A DNA stretch of 64,000 nt from Flavobacterium endoglycinae (GCF_017352115.1 NZ_CP071448.1:2069001-2133000), one strand, 5' to 3'. Numbered from the stretch's first letter, positions 34,401 to 43,249 are shown. Notes: a model not told the origin generated them from the letters alone. Program-made: numbers and translations.

Positions 34401-36005
34401 TTATTCTGTAATTGGTGCGCCAGCTAAAATTTCAGCATTGGCAAACTCTTCAAATTTCGCAAAATTAGCTTTGAATTTATGAGCTAATTCTAACGCTTTT
34501 TTATCGTATAAATCTTTGTCTTCCCAAGTATTTCTAGGATTTAGAATTTCACTTGGAACGTTTGGACAAGATTGTGGTTTTGCAATTCCAAATACTTTGT
34601 GGTTTACGTACTCAACATTATCCAATTCTCCGTTTAATGCTGCCGTAATCATAGCACGAGTGTATTTTAGTTTCATACGGCTTCCAGTTCCATAAGCTCC
34701 GCCTGTCCATCCAGTGTTGATTAACCACACTTTTACTCCTGCATCTTTCATTTTTTTGCTTAACATTTCGGCATATTTAGTTGGATGCAAAGGCATAAAT
34801 GGCGCTCCAAAACAAGCTGAGAAGTTTGGCTGTGGTTCTGTAACTCCTGCTTCTGTTCCAGCAACTTTTGCAGTATATCCAGAAATAAAGTGGTAAGCCG
34901 CCTGACCTGGAGTTAATCTTGAAATTGGAGGCAGAATTCCGAATGAATCCGCTGTTAAGAAAAATATATTTTTTGGATTATGACCAATAGAACCCGGCTG
35001 AATATTATCAATATGTGTTATTGGGTAACTTACACGTGTATTTTGTGTGATTGAAACATCATCATAATCAACTTCATTTGTTCCTGCTTTAAAAACCACA
35101 TTTTCTAAAAGCGCACCTTTTTTAATGGCTCTAAAAATATCTGGTTCATTCTCTTCAGATAAGTTGATTACTTTAGCGTAGCAACCGCCTTCGAAGTTGA
35201 AAACTGTGTTCTCGCTTGTCCAACCGTGTTCGTCATCGCCAATTAATTTACGTTCTGGATCAGCAGATAAAGTTGTTTTTCCAGTTCCTGAAAGTCCGAA
35301 GAAAATTGCTGTATCACCCTCTTTACCTACGTTAGCGCTACAGTGCATTGGTAATGTATTTTCGAAAACTGGTAAAATGAAGTTCAAAGCAGAGAAAATT
35401 CCTTTTTTCATTTCTCCTGTATATCCAGTTCCGCCAATAAGAGCTATTTTTTTAGTAAAATCCAAAATAGCAAAATTAGACTGGCGTGTTCCGTCTAGAG
35501 CTGGATCTGCCATAAAACTTGGAGCACAAACTACGGTCCATTCTGGAGTAAAATTCGCTAATTCAGAATCCTCTGGTCTTAGGAACATATTGTAGCAGAA
35601 TAAGTTTGACCATGCAGTCTCTGTTACAACGCGAACATTTAATCTGTAGTTTTTATCAGAACACACATAAGAATCACGAACAAAAACCTCTTTGTCTGAT
35701 AAAAATGCTGTTACCTTATTATATAGTTTTTCAAAAGCTTCTGGAGCAAAAGGAATATTTACATTTCCCCACCAAACTTTATCTTCTGTAATTTTATCTT
35801 TTACAATATAACGATCTTGTGGAGATCGTCCTGTAAATTCACCTGTATTAATCGCCAAAGCACCTGTAGAGGCCTCAACACCTTGTCCTGACTGCACAGT
35901 AATCGCATGTAATTCTTCTGGTGATAACTGGTAGCGAACTGTCGCATTTTCAATCCCTAAGTCTTTTAACGAAATCGATTGCGCGAATAGGATATTATTG
36001 TCCAT
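34401..36005 (-). CDS. pckA: Phosphoenolpyruvate carboxykinase (ATP)
   Basis: A 534-residue gluconeogenic enzyme converting oxaloacetate and ATP to phosphoenolpyruvate, CO2 and ADP. The kinase-1a P-loop GLSGTGKTTLSAD, the GDDEHGW metal/substrate motif, the TGRSPQDRY segment near residue 60 and NTGWTGG near the C terminus are all present. The start at 36005 (MDNNILFAQ) is chosen; the 13 in-frame codons before it lie in the promoter region. Monocistronic, ending in terminator copy B. Confidence 0.96.
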   Translation of the reverse strand: MDNNILFAQSISLKDLGIENATVRYQLSPEELHAITVQSGQGVEASTGALAINTGEFTGRSPQDRYIVKDKITEDKVWWGNVNIPFAPEAFEKLYNKVTAFLSDKEVFVRDSYVCSDKNYRLNVRVVTETAWSNLFCYNMFLRPEDSELANFTPEWTVVCAPSFMADPALDGTRQSNFAILDFTKKIALIGGTGYTGEMKKGIFSALNFILPVFENTLPMHCSANVGKEGDTAIFFGLSGTGKTTLSADPERKLIGDDEHGWTSENTVFNFEGGCYAKVINLSEENEPDIFRAIKKGALLENVVFKAGTNEVDYDDVSITQNTRVSYPITHIDNIQPGSIGHNPKNIFFLTADSFGILPPISRLTPGQAAYHFISGYTAKVAGTEAGVTEPQPNFSACFGAPFMPLHPTKYAEMLSKKMKDAGVKVWLINTGWTGGAYGTGSRMKLKYTRAMITAALNGELDNVEYVNHKVFGIAKPQSCPNVPSEILNPRNTWEDKDLYDKKALELAHKFKANFAKFEEFANAEILAGAPITE

Positions 36006-36209
36006 AAATTTTAATGTTGTTGTGTTATTTTTTCGGTGCAACAAAATATAATTTTACTTTATTTAAGGCATAAACCTCAAGTTTGCAAATTGTTATATTT
36101 TTTATCAAAGGAGATAAAAAGCAATAAAAATTCACATAAGCAACCTTATATGTTAATTATGAGACAAAATTAAAGATTAATTTTTATACAGAATTTTTTT
36201 TTCGGGATT

Positions 36210-36596
36210 TTATGATTTTTTCCTCAAAATAGTAAGAAATAATACCGCCCAGCCTATAATTAATAAGAATCCACCCAAAGGTGTTGCGAATACTATAATT
36301 TTAAAGTCGAATAATGTGAGACTTTTAGTAGCTAATAAATAAATAGAACCGCTAAAAAGAACCACACCAGCCAGAACCAGATTATAGATTGTTTTTAAGG
36401 TTTTTTCGGCAATTTCTTTTCTCGTAGAAAGGAAAAGAAGAAAAAGAGCATGGTACATTTGATAACGCACACCGACCTCAAATGTATTCAGTTCGTCAAC
36501 CGTTAAATATTTTTTTAATAAATGCGCTCCAAAAGCACCTAATATAATGGCCAACATTCCGATAAAAGCTCCAGTGAGAACGATTCTTCTTTTCAT
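36210..36596 (-). CDS. DUF423 family membrane protein
   Basis: A 128-residue protein with four membrane helices and the DUF423 pattern: GAFGAHLLKK near residue 21, FEVGVRYQMYHALFLL, and a final PLGGFLLIIGWAVLFL helix. Function unknown; such proteins are small inner-membrane proteins of nearly all bacteria. It is flanked by 204 bases of AT-rich spacer on the pckA side, where nothing specific is seen beyond the pckA promoter region. Confidence 0.88.
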   Translation of the reverse strand: MKRRIVLTGAFIGMLAIILGAFGAHLLKKYLTVDELNTFEVGVRYQMYHALFLLFLSTRKEIAEKTLKTIYNLVLAGVVLFSGSIYLLATKSLTLFDFKIIVFATPLGGFLLIIGWAVLFLTILRKKS

Positions 36597-36737
36597 GTTT
36601 TCTTAACTTTAAAATTTAAGCAAAAATACAGCATCGCGCTCAATATTCATTTGACTTTTCTCAAAAATATTTCAGTTAAAAAACATTCTTTTTTCATCAA
36701 AAAATCACAGAAAAAATAATCATTTCTTTAAAATTTA

Positions 36738-36769
36738 TTTGTTACAATTATAACATTTTAGTATGTTTG
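36738..36769 (+). promoter_or_regulatory. Promoter of the saccharopine-dehydrogenase-like gene
   Basis: TTTG at 36738-36741 and TATGTTTG at 36762-36769 give both halves of the Bacteroidota consensus with a 20-base spacer, ending 17 bases before the start codon. Confidence 0.6.
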
Positions 36770-36786
36770 TGTTAAATATTTAAATT

Positions 36787-38151
36787 ATGAGAAGCGTTTT
36801 AATAATTGGAGCCGGCAGATCTGCATCTTCTTTGATACGGTACTTGCTTGCAAAATCAGAAAGTGAAAATCTTCATCTTGTTGTTGCCGACTTATCTTTG
36901 GCTTTGGCCGAAAAAAAAACGCAGAAACACCCTAACGCTACTCCTATTGCTTTAGATATTTTTAATAAAGAAGAAAGACAAGCCGCGATCGAAAAAGCTT
37001 CAATAGTCATTTCAATGCTTCCGGCACATCTGCATATCGAAATTGCCAAAGATTGTCTTTATTTCAAAAAACATCTGGTAACGGCTTCTTATATAAGCGA
37101 TGCCATGCAGTCTCTTGATGAAGAAGCGAAGAAAAACAATCTTATTTTCATGAACGAAATTGGTCTTGATCCTGGAATCGACCACATGAGCGCCATGAAA
37201 GTAATTGATGAAATCCGATCAAAAGGCGGTAAAATGCTTTTGTTTGAATCGTTCTGTGGCGGTTTAGTCGCACCAGAATCTGATAATAACTTGTGGAATT
37301 ATAAATTTACTTGGGCGCCAAGAAACGTCGTTTTAGCCGGACAAGGCGGTGCGGCCAAGTTTATTCAAGAAGGTACTTATAAATACATTCCATATAGTGC
37401 TTTGTTCCGAAGAACTGAATTTCTGGAAGTCGAAGGTTACGGAAAGTTTGAAGCGTATTCTAACCGCGATTCGCTTAAATACAGATCCGTTTATGGTTTA
37501 GACGATGTTTTAACATTATATAGAGGAACAATTCGAAGAGTTGGTTTTTCAAGAGCTTGGAACATGTTTGTCCAATTAGGAATGACCGACGACAGTTACA
37601 TTATGGAAGATTCTGAAACCATGAGTTACCGTCAGTTTACAAACTCGTTTCTGCCTTATCACCCGACGGATTCTGTTGAAATAAAAACTCGTTTGATTTT
37701 AAAAATCGATCAAGACGATATTATGTGGGACAAACTTTTGGAACTGGATTTATTCAACCCAGATAAAATTGTAAATCTTCCAAATGCTACTCCGGCTCAG
37801 ATTTTAGAAAAAATCCTGACCGACAGCTGGGCTCTTGAACCAGATGATAAAGATATGATAGTAATGTATCATAAATTTGGTTACGAATTAAACGGCGAAA
37901 AGAAACAAATCGATTCGAAAATGGTCTGCATTGGCGATGACCAAACGTATACTTCAATGGCCAAAACAGTTGGACTTCCTGTAGCAATCGCAACTCTGCT
38001 TATTTTGAACGGAAAAATTACAACTCCAGGTGTACAGCTTCCGATAAGAAAAGAAGTTTACGACCCAATATTAAAAGAATTAGAAGACTATGGTGTAATT
38101 TTTAACGAACAAACCATGCCTTATTTTGGATATAATCCTGACTTATTTTAG
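36787..38151 (+). CDS. Saccharopine dehydrogenase family protein
   Basis: A 454-residue NAD(P)-binding protein. The Rossmann motif IIGAGRSASSLIRYLL is at residues 6-21, followed by ISMLPAHLH, and NEIGLDPGIDHMSAM near residue 120, which is typical of saccharopine reductases and carboxynorspermidine-type enzymes. In Bacteroidota this long form is usually annotated as saccharopine dehydrogenase; the true substrate is not settled. The gene is alone and ends with a strong terminator. Confidence 0.88.
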   Translation: MRSVLIIGAGRSASSLIRYLLAKSESENLHLVVADLSLALAEKKTQKHPNATPIALDIFNKEERQAAIEKASIVISMLPAHLHIEIAKDCLYFKKHLVTASYISDAMQSLDEEAKKNNLIFMNEIGLDPGIDHMSAMKVIDEIRSKGGKMLLFESFCGGLVAPESDNNLWNYKFTWAPRNVVLAGQGGAAKFIQEGTYKYIPYSALFRRTEFLEVEGYGKFEAYSNRDSLKYRSVYGLDDVLTLYRGTIRRVGFSRAWNMFVQLGMTDDSYIMEDSETMSYRQFTNSFLPYHPTDSVEIKTRLILKIDQDDIMWDKLLELDLFNPDKIVNLPNATPAQILEKILTDSWALEPDDKDMIVMYHKFGYELNGEKKQIDSKMVCIGDDQTYTSMAKTVGLPVAIATLLILNGKITTPGVQLPIRKEVYDPILKELEDYGVIFNEQTMPYFGYNPDLF

Positions 38152-38196
38152 TCGGGATCGCCTTTTTATTTTTAGAATTTTTTTTTAGTTTATTTT

Positions 38197-38230
38197 ATCC
38201 GCTTCTGTCTTTTTAGAAGCGGATTTTTTA
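38197..38230. terminator. Terminator between convergent genes
   Basis: ATCCGCTTCT and AGAAGCGGAT form a perfect 10-bp stem around an 8-base loop, followed by a T-run. It follows the saccharopine-dehydrogenase-like gene and precedes the end of the convergent TonB-C gene. Confidence 0.88.
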
Positions 38231-38241
38231 TTTCTCACATC

Positions 38242-38691
38242 TTATTTCTTTTCAAAATAAATACGTTTGTCTTTTTCATTTTCGGTATCTATATATATTC
38301 TGAAGGTGATCAAACTCTTAGATTTTTTTCCGTTAAAAGAAGCGGGTTTCCATTTTGGCGAAAGTTTAAAAACTCGGATAACCTCTTCGTTTAATCCAAA
38401 TCCTAAATCTGTTAAAACTTTAATATCCGACAATGAGCCGTCTTTTTCTACTATAAATTGTACTGGAATTTCTCCTTTTACTTTTTTCCGAACTGCTTTC
38501 TTCGGAATCTCAAAATTACTCTTTACAAAATTTCGAAAACTATAAATACTTCCCGGAAAATCGGCAGCAATTTCGACTGCAACAAATACATCATTTGATT
38601 GATCATTACTGATTGATAAATCTTGAGCTGCACTTTTACCGCCCAACAACATTGCAATGACAATCAAACTCTGACTAAAAATTTTTCTCAT
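38242..38691 (-). CDS. Exported protein with TonB C-terminal-like domain
   Basis: A 149-residue protein with a signal peptide (IFSQSLIVIAMLLGGKSAAQ) and a C-terminal domain of the TonB-C type (about 58-140): IPVQFIVEKDGSLSDIKVLTDLG and VFKLSPKWKPASFNGK. It has no N-terminal inner-membrane anchor, so it is not a classical TonB; many Bacteroidota have such periplasmic single-domain versions. Partner unknown. The 156-bp repeat array lies directly upstream of it. Confidence 0.78.
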   Translation of the reverse strand: MRKIFSQSLIVIAMLLGGKSAAQDLSISNDQSNDVFVAVEIAADFPGSIYSFRNFVKSNFEIPKKAVRKKVKGEIPVQFIVEKDGSLSDIKVLTDLGFGLNEEVIRVFKLSPKWKPASFNGKKSKSLITFRIYIDTENEKDKRIYFEKK

Positions 38692-38761
38692 ATTCTTTAA
38701 ATTATTCTGGGGATTTTGGAATTACAAATATAATTTTAAACTTGTTTCCTTTGTGTTTTTT

Positions 38762-39540
38762 AACCGCAAAGAGCGCAATGATTTTCCTCAAAAGTTACGC
38801 TTATAAACGCAAAGTTCGCAAAGCTATATCTATATAACTTTGCGAACTTTTATAAATCTTAATTAAAAAAAAATTGCAAACTCTGCGTAAATACTTAGTG
38901 TGCTCTGTGGTCAAAAATAACCGCAAAGAGCGCAAGGATTTTTCTCAAAAGTTACGTTTATAAACGCAAAGTTCGCAAAGCTTCATGGATAAAACTTTGC
39001 AAACTTTAATAAATCTCTTTTAAAAAACTTAGCGGTCTTTGCGTAAATACTTAGTGTGTTCTGTGGTCAAAAATAACCGCAAAGAACGCAAGGATTTTTC
39101 TCAAAAGTTACGCTTATAAACGCAAAGTTCGCAAAGCTATATCTATATAACTTTGCGAACTTTTATAAATCTTAATTTAAAAAAATTGCGAACTCTGCGT
39201 AAATACTTAGTGTGCTCTGTGGTCAAAAATAACCGCAAAGAGCGCAAAGATTTTTCTCAAAAGTTACGCTTATAAACGCAAAGTTCGCAAAGCTATATCT
39301 ATATAACTTTGCGAACTTTTATAAATCTTAATTTAAAAAAATTGCGAACTCTGCGTAAATACTTAGTGTGCTCTGTGGTCAAAAATAACCGCAAAGAGCG
39401 CAAGGATTTTTCTCAAAAGTTACGTTTATAAACGCAAAGTTCGCAAAGCTATGTGATAAGCTTTGCGAACTTTTATAAATCTTGCTTAAAAAATTCTTCG
39501 CGAACTTTGCGTAATTCTTCGCGCTCTTTGCGGTTAAAAA
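38762..39540. repeat. Five tandem copies of a ~156-bp element
   Basis: Units begin with AACCGCAAAGA at 38762, 38919, 39075, 39232 and 39387; spacings are 157, 156, 157 and 155 bases and the last unit is 154. Each unit holds CGCAAAGTTCGCAAAGC facing CTTTGCGAAC (a stem) and ends with a remnant of GCGCTCTTTGCGGTT; the last unit has the full inverted end. There are no unique spacers. A single-copy relative lies at 63828-63905. This fills the 850-base gap with no gene. Confidence 0.92.
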
Positions 39541-39541
39541 A

Positions 39542-40930
39542 CTATTTGCTCAATTCCACAAAATACTTATAAAACAACGGAATAGTTTCAATACCTTTCA
39601 AGTAATTAAAAATTCCGAAATGTTCGTTTGGAGAGTGAATGGCATCGCTGTCTAACCCGAAGCCCATTAAGATGGTTTTGCTTTTTAATTCTTTTTCGAA
39701 TAAAGCCACAATCGGAATACTTCCTCCTGAACGAACCGGAATTGCAGGAACTCCAAAAGTTTCAGTATACGCTTTGTTTGCAGCCTGATATCCGATGCTA
39801 TCAATTGGTGTCACATAACCTTGACCACCGTGGTGAGGCGTTACTTTTACCGTAACTCCAGCTGGAGCAATGCTTGTAAAATGTTTTGTAAACAATTCTG
39901 TAATCTCTTCCCACTCCTGATTTGGAACCAAACGCATTGAGATTTTAGCGTAAGCTTTGCTCGCAATAACCGTTTTAGCACCTTCTCCGGTATAACCGCC
40001 CCAAATTCCGTTTACGTCTAATGTCGGACGGATTGAGTTTCTTTCGTTGGTTACATATCCTTTTTCACCGTAAACATCAGCAATGTTTAAAGCGTTTTTA
40101 TATTTTTCTAGGCTGAAAGGCGCTTTTGCCATTTCGGCTCTTTCTTCTGCAGATAATTCCTGAACTTTATCGTAGAATCCTGGAATCGTAATATGATTAT
40201 TTTCGTCGTGAAGAGAAGCAATCATTTTTGCCAGAATATTAATTGGGTTTGCCACAGCACCACCGTATAAACCAGAATGCAAATCACGGTTTGGTCCAGT
40301 AACTTCAACCTCAACATAACTCAAACCTCTTAAACCTGTTGTAATTGACGGCTGTTGATTAGAAATCATTCCGGTATCTGAAATAAGGATCACATCATTT
40401 TTTAGTTTTTCTTGATTGCGTTCTACGAACCAAGCCAAACTTGCAGAACCAACTTCTTCTTCTCCTTCGATCATGAATTTTACGTTACAAGGCAAAGTAT
40501 TGCTTTGTACCATTAATTCAAGTGCTTTTACGTGCATGTACATCTGACCTTTGTCATCACACGCTCCACGAGCAAAAATCGCTCCTTCTGGATGAATATC
40601 TGTAGTTTTAATAACAGGTTCAAATGGTGGTGAAGTCCATAATTCTAACGGATCTGGCGGTTGTACGTCGTAGTGTCCGTAAACTAAAACCGTTGGAAGA
40701 TTTGGGTCGATTATTTTTTCTCCGTAGATAATTGGGTAACCTGGAGTGTCGCAAGTTTCGACGTAATCGCATCCTGCTTTTGATAAACTTTCTTTTACAG
40801 CCTCTGCTGTGTCAATAACATCTTGAGAATATGCAGTGTCGGCACTTACCGACGGAATTTTTAATAATTCGATCAATTCATTGATAAACCGATCTTTATG
40901 TTGTTGAACGTAGGACTTAATATTTTCCAT
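39542..40930 (-). CDS. M20 family dipeptidase
   Basis: A 462-residue metallopeptidase of the CNDP/dipeptidase group. The zinc ligands and catalytic residues fit VYGHYDVQPPDP (His, Asp; about 83-94), ARGACDDKGQM (bridging Asp), MIEGEEEVGS (catalytic Glu and metal Glu), and a C-terminal HSPNE. The insert domain for dimerisation is present. No signal peptide, so it is cytoplasmic and probably releases amino acids from dipeptides. Its stop codon is two bases from the end of the 156-bp array. Confidence 0.93.
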   Translation of the reverse strand: MENIKSYVQQHKDRFINELIELLKIPSVSADTAYSQDVIDTAEAVKESLSKAGCDYVETCDTPGYPIIYGEKIIDPNLPTVLVYGHYDVQPPDPLELWTSPPFEPVIKTTDIHPEGAIFARGACDDKGQMYMHVKALELMVQSNTLPCNVKFMIEGEEEVGSASLAWFVERNQEKLKNDVILISDTGMISNQQPSITTGLRGLSYVEVEVTGPNRDLHSGLYGGAVANPINILAKMIASLHDENNHITIPGFYDKVQELSAEERAEMAKAPFSLEKYKNALNIADVYGEKGYVTNERNSIRPTLDVNGIWGGYTGEGAKTVIASKAYAKISMRLVPNQEWEEITELFTKHFTSIAPAGVTVKVTPHHGGQGYVTPIDSIGYQAANKAYTETFGVPAIPVRSGGSIPIVALFEKELKSKTILMGFGLDSDAIHSPNEHFGIFNYLKGIETIPLFYKYFVELSK

Positions 40931-40996
40931 TTAAATTATTTTTATAGAAAACCAAATGTACAAAAAAGAGAATTAAAAAAAATTTTGAAAAAATGC

Positions 40997-41026
40997 TTTG
41001 ATTATTCAAAAGTATGCCTATCTTTG
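40997..41026 (+). promoter_or_regulatory. Promoter of tRNA-Leu
   Basis: TTTG at 40997-41000 and TATCTTTG at 41019-41026 with an 18-base spacer give a complete Bacteroidota promoter, 14 bases before the mature tRNA start. Confidence 0.8.
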
Positions 41027-41039
41027 CACCCACAATTCC

Positions 41040-41124
41040 GCGGATATGGTGAAATTGGTAGACATGCCAGACTTAGGATCTGGTGCCGCAAGGCGTGTAG
41101 GTTCGAGTCCTATTATCCGCACCA
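41040..41124 (+). tRNA. tRNA-Leu (anticodon TAG), CCA encoded
   Basis: The 7-bp acceptor stem GCGGATA / TATCCGC, the anticodon stem CCAGA / TCTGG around loop CTTAGGA (anticodon TAG), a long class II variable arm (TGCCGCAAGGCGT) and the T arm around TTCGAGT are all present. The discriminator base A is followed by an encoded CCA. The long variable arm and the anticodon identify leucine. Confidence 0.96.
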
Positions 41125-41128
41125 AAAA

Positions 41129-41160
41129 AAGCTTCTGAATATTTTTCAGAAGCTTTTTTG
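41129..41160 (+). terminator. Terminator of tRNA-Leu
   Basis: AAGCTTCTGAA and TTCAGAAGCTT form an 11-bp stem with a 5-base loop and a T-run, 4 bases after the tRNA. Confidence 0.9.
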
Positions 41161-41226
41161 TTTTACGGCATATTTAAATTCTAATCTTTTTGGTATAGAT
41201 CTCATTTGAGGCCGTAAAAAATTAAT

Positions 41227-41679
41227 TTACTTTTTTGCATCAATGCCAAATAACTTCTGCAAATTTTTTAAAGTAAGCGGGCCTCCAATATGCTCAACAA
41301 ACTCCTTTTCTCTTTTTACGAATTGAATACTTTTGACACCCATTGTTTTATCATAAAGAATTGTCACCATAGCTCCTTCCCAATTTTTATAATCAAAACT
41401 CTCTCCCTTTTTATACTCATCACTATTCATTGCCCTAGATACCTCATTGTAAATCTCTGTAATTTCTTCTTTTTTAAACATAAAATACCATCTTACATCA
41501 CTTTTAGAAGTCCCATCTGGCATATTTAAAACATAGATTTCACCGAATCTATTCATTTTTGTAGTGCCCATATTTACCGAAATCACTTCATCTGGTTTTC
41601 TTTCTTCGGAACGTTTCATTATTTGCGCATTAAGACTAAAACACATGATCAAAACAACAGCCAATAATAATTTTTTCAT
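41227..41679 (-). CDS. Exported hypothetical protein
   Basis: A 150-residue protein that I do not recognise. The N-terminal signal peptide (LLLAVVLIMCFSLNA) suggests export. The mature part is rich in charged and aromatic residues (DVRWYFMFKKEEITEIYNEV, KNWEGAMVTILYDKT) and ends in a helical LKNLQKLFGIDAKK. No cysteine outside the signal region. A clear -7 box and a long hairpin lie upstream. Confidence 0.7.
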   Translation of the reverse strand: MKKLLLAVVLIMCFSLNAQIMKRSEERKPDEVISVNMGTTKMNRFGEIYVLNMPDGTSKSDVRWYFMFKKEEITEIYNEVSRAMNSDEYKKGESFDYKNWEGAMVTILYDKTMGVKSIQFVKREKEFVEHIGGPLTLKNLQKLFGIDAKK

Positions 41680-41705
41680 TTTTTTTCATTTAAATTAATA
41701 ATAGG

Positions 41706-41713
41706 CAAATGTA
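41706..41713 (-). promoter_or_regulatory. -7 box for the exported hypothetical protein
   Basis: TACATTTG on the minus strand, 27 bases before the start codon of the gene ending at 41227. A 19-bp hairpin begins 8 bases further upstream, where a -33 element would lie. Confidence 0.5.
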
Positions 41714-41720
41714 ATGTAGC

Positions 41721-41764
41721 ATAAATCGCCCATTTTACGTAAAATCGTAAAATGGGCGATTTAT
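41721..41764. terminator. Long perfect hairpin, terminator of the SUKH-like gene
   Basis: ATAAATCGCCCATTTTACG and CGTAAAATGGGCGATTTAT are perfect 19-bp arms with a 6-base loop. On the minus strand it follows the SUKH-like gene and precedes the -7 box of the next gene, so it separates the two. Confidence 0.7.
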
Positions 41765-41810
41765 TAATTTCTAATAAATTTTTACTAAATACTCTATTCT
41801 ATTTCAAACA

Positions 41811-41883
41811 TTGCCCAAGGTTTCAACCTTGGGAGACAAAGATTGTCGACAATGATTGCGTTCCAATGGTTGAAACCATTGGC
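41811..41883. repeat. Paired-palindrome element
   Basis: CCCAAGGTTTCAACCTTGGG (a palindrome with a small centre) and CCAATGGTTGAAACCATTGG lie 40 bases apart with no gene. Both are self-complementary, giving two adjacent hairpins; this is a type of short dispersed element common in Bacteroidota spacers. Confidence 0.6.
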
Positions 41884-41949
41884 TATGTTTTTAACTGAAA
41901 ACTTGTCATTCCGAAGAACGAGGAATAACAAATAATGAGAAAATCTTCT

Positions 41950-42576
41950 TTATTTCTCCATCGCCTTCTTCACAATCTCCAAAAGCTCTTCTTTGGTCAT
42001 AAATAAATTCATAAAATCTTCGAGATTTCCTTCATTGGTTATTTCACTAAAAAAACCTGTGCGATCAGTACCGAATAAAGTTGGGTTTTCTGGGTTTGGG
42101 TCAGATAAAGCAATATAAAAACTATCTGGAAAACCGTAGCTTGTCGCGAGCAGAATAAAATCTGGGGTTGTGTCGTTGGTTACTTTTGTGATTTCGCTTA
42201 AATCCGTGTATTCGTCTGTGAAATCTCTATACCATTCTTTATAATCTGCAGTGCCTTCTTTGAAAGGTGTAAAAGAACTAACTTCCCAAAACATCTGTCC
42301 AAATCCTTCGGTCGTTTTGCAGAAATATTTCTGAATGAGCTTATCGTAAAAAGCTTCGTTGTTTTCTTTAAAAAGAGCTTCATTTTCATCGACGAAATCT
42401 CCAATCCCGAAAATAGGTTCTTGATCTTCAGCAGAAGCCCAAGGTGCATCTTCTGGTTTTGGATAAAGAACAGTATCAAAAGTTATAGATTGTAAATCTT
42501 CTTGAAGCGAATTTCCTTTTACATTATCGATGTTTCCGCCTAATTTTTTAATTCGTTCCAAGATTTCCTTTTTCAT
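41950..42576 (-). CDS. SMI1/KNR4 (SUKH)-like protein
   Basis: A 208-residue acidic cytoplasmic protein. The segment from about residue 70 to 195 (FGIGDFVDENEALF..., DFILLATSYGFPDSFYIALSDPNPENP, TDRTGFFSEITNEGNLEDFMNLFM) has the order of strands and the G-F-P-x-x-Y pattern of SMI1/KNR4 domains. Such proteins are often immunity proteins of contact-dependent toxins, but also occur alone. No toxin gene is seen next to it. The assignment is by pattern only. Confidence 0.5.
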   Translation of the reverse strand: MKKEILERIKKLGGNIDNVKGNSLQEDLQSITFDTVLYPKPEDAPWASAEDQEPIFGIGDFVDENEALFKENNEAFYDKLIQKYFCKTTEGFGQMFWEVSSFTPFKEGTADYKEWYRDFTDEYTDLSEITKVTNDTTPDFILLATSYGFPDSFYIALSDPNPENPTLFGTDRTGFFSEITNEGNLEDFMNLFMTKEELLEIVKKAMEK

Positions 42577-42928
42577 ATTTCATTATTTTTAAATCGCGGG
42601 TAAAAATAAGATTTTTCTGAATTAATAATTTATGGATTGATGTAATTTAACTTTTATTTATCTGGTTTTCTCACCTTGACGAAAGGAGTTTTTTATCAGC
42701 ATCGCCAACTGGTTGTACATATAAGAAAAAAATGTTGAAGTCTCTCCTAATTTTTGTTGGTTTGCTGTTTGGCTTCTCCTTTCGTCGAAATGAAAATCTA
42801 TAATATCAATCATCTTGACGAAAGGAGATTAACATATTGGCAGCTTTTATATCATGAAAAAAAATTGTGGGGACAATTTCTATATACCAATTTGCTTTTG
42901 TTTCTCCTTTCGTCGAAATGAAAGTATT
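42577..42928. repeat. Two tandem inverted-repeat elements with CTCCTTTCGTCGAAATGA ends
   Basis: CTTGACGAAAGGAG at 42675-42688 faces TTCTCCTTTCGTCGAAATGA at 42774-42793; a second pair lies at 42812-42828 and 42902-42921. Each element is about 110-120 bases with unrelated centres. No gene is seen in this 352-base stretch. They look like miniature dispersed elements without coding capacity. Confidence 0.75.
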
Positions 42929-43183
42929 TTAATCAATCTCTAAATAAGGATCAAGAACTTCTGCCAATCGATTGAGCCAGTAAAAGTTATCATCGATATT
43001 CTTGAATTCAGATTCTATCGTTTCGCACCCGCGCATCGAACACAACGAAAGCACATAATTTACTTCTCGAATGGTTTTCGCCATATCTTTTGCATCAATT
43101 ACATCAGTAAAAAAATCTTTTAGTCTGGTTTCAAGTTCTTTTGAAATATTTTCTGTAACTATTATCTTATTTTTTAAAGTCAT
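42929..43183 (-). CDS. Small hypothetical protein
   Basis: An 84-residue helical, acidic protein that I do not recognise. The start at 43183 (MTLKNKIIVTEN) is preferred; eight more in-frame codons upstream begin with MCSKVLYL. Two cysteines lie in LSLCSMRGCETIES. It is divergent from the XRE gene at 43250 with a 66-base shared spacer, so regulation by that XRE protein is possible. Confidence 0.6.
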   Translation of the reverse strand: MTLKNKIIVTENISKELETRLKDFFTDVIDAKDMAKTIREVNYVLSLCSMRGCETIESEFKNIDDNFYWLNRLAEVLDPYLEID

Positions 43184-43249
43184 CAAATATAATACTTTTG
43201 AGCACATAAATGTGACCTAAGCAAAAATAAATCTTAGGAATTTTGAAAT

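Noticed and set aside
36006..36044. N-terminal extension of pckA
   Set aside because: The 13 added residues are not family-like and the codons sit in the promoter region.
38762..39540. CRISPR array or tandem gene family
   Set aside because: Units are contiguous without spacers and carry no open frame of useful length.
40898..41209. Plus-strand gene of 103 codons
   Set aside because: It runs through the complete tRNA-Leu gene and its terminator.
41950..42576. Immunity protein of a polymorphic toxin locus
   Set aside because: The SUKH-like pattern alone is not enough, and no toxin, VgrG, Hcp or T9SS-cargo gene lies beside it.
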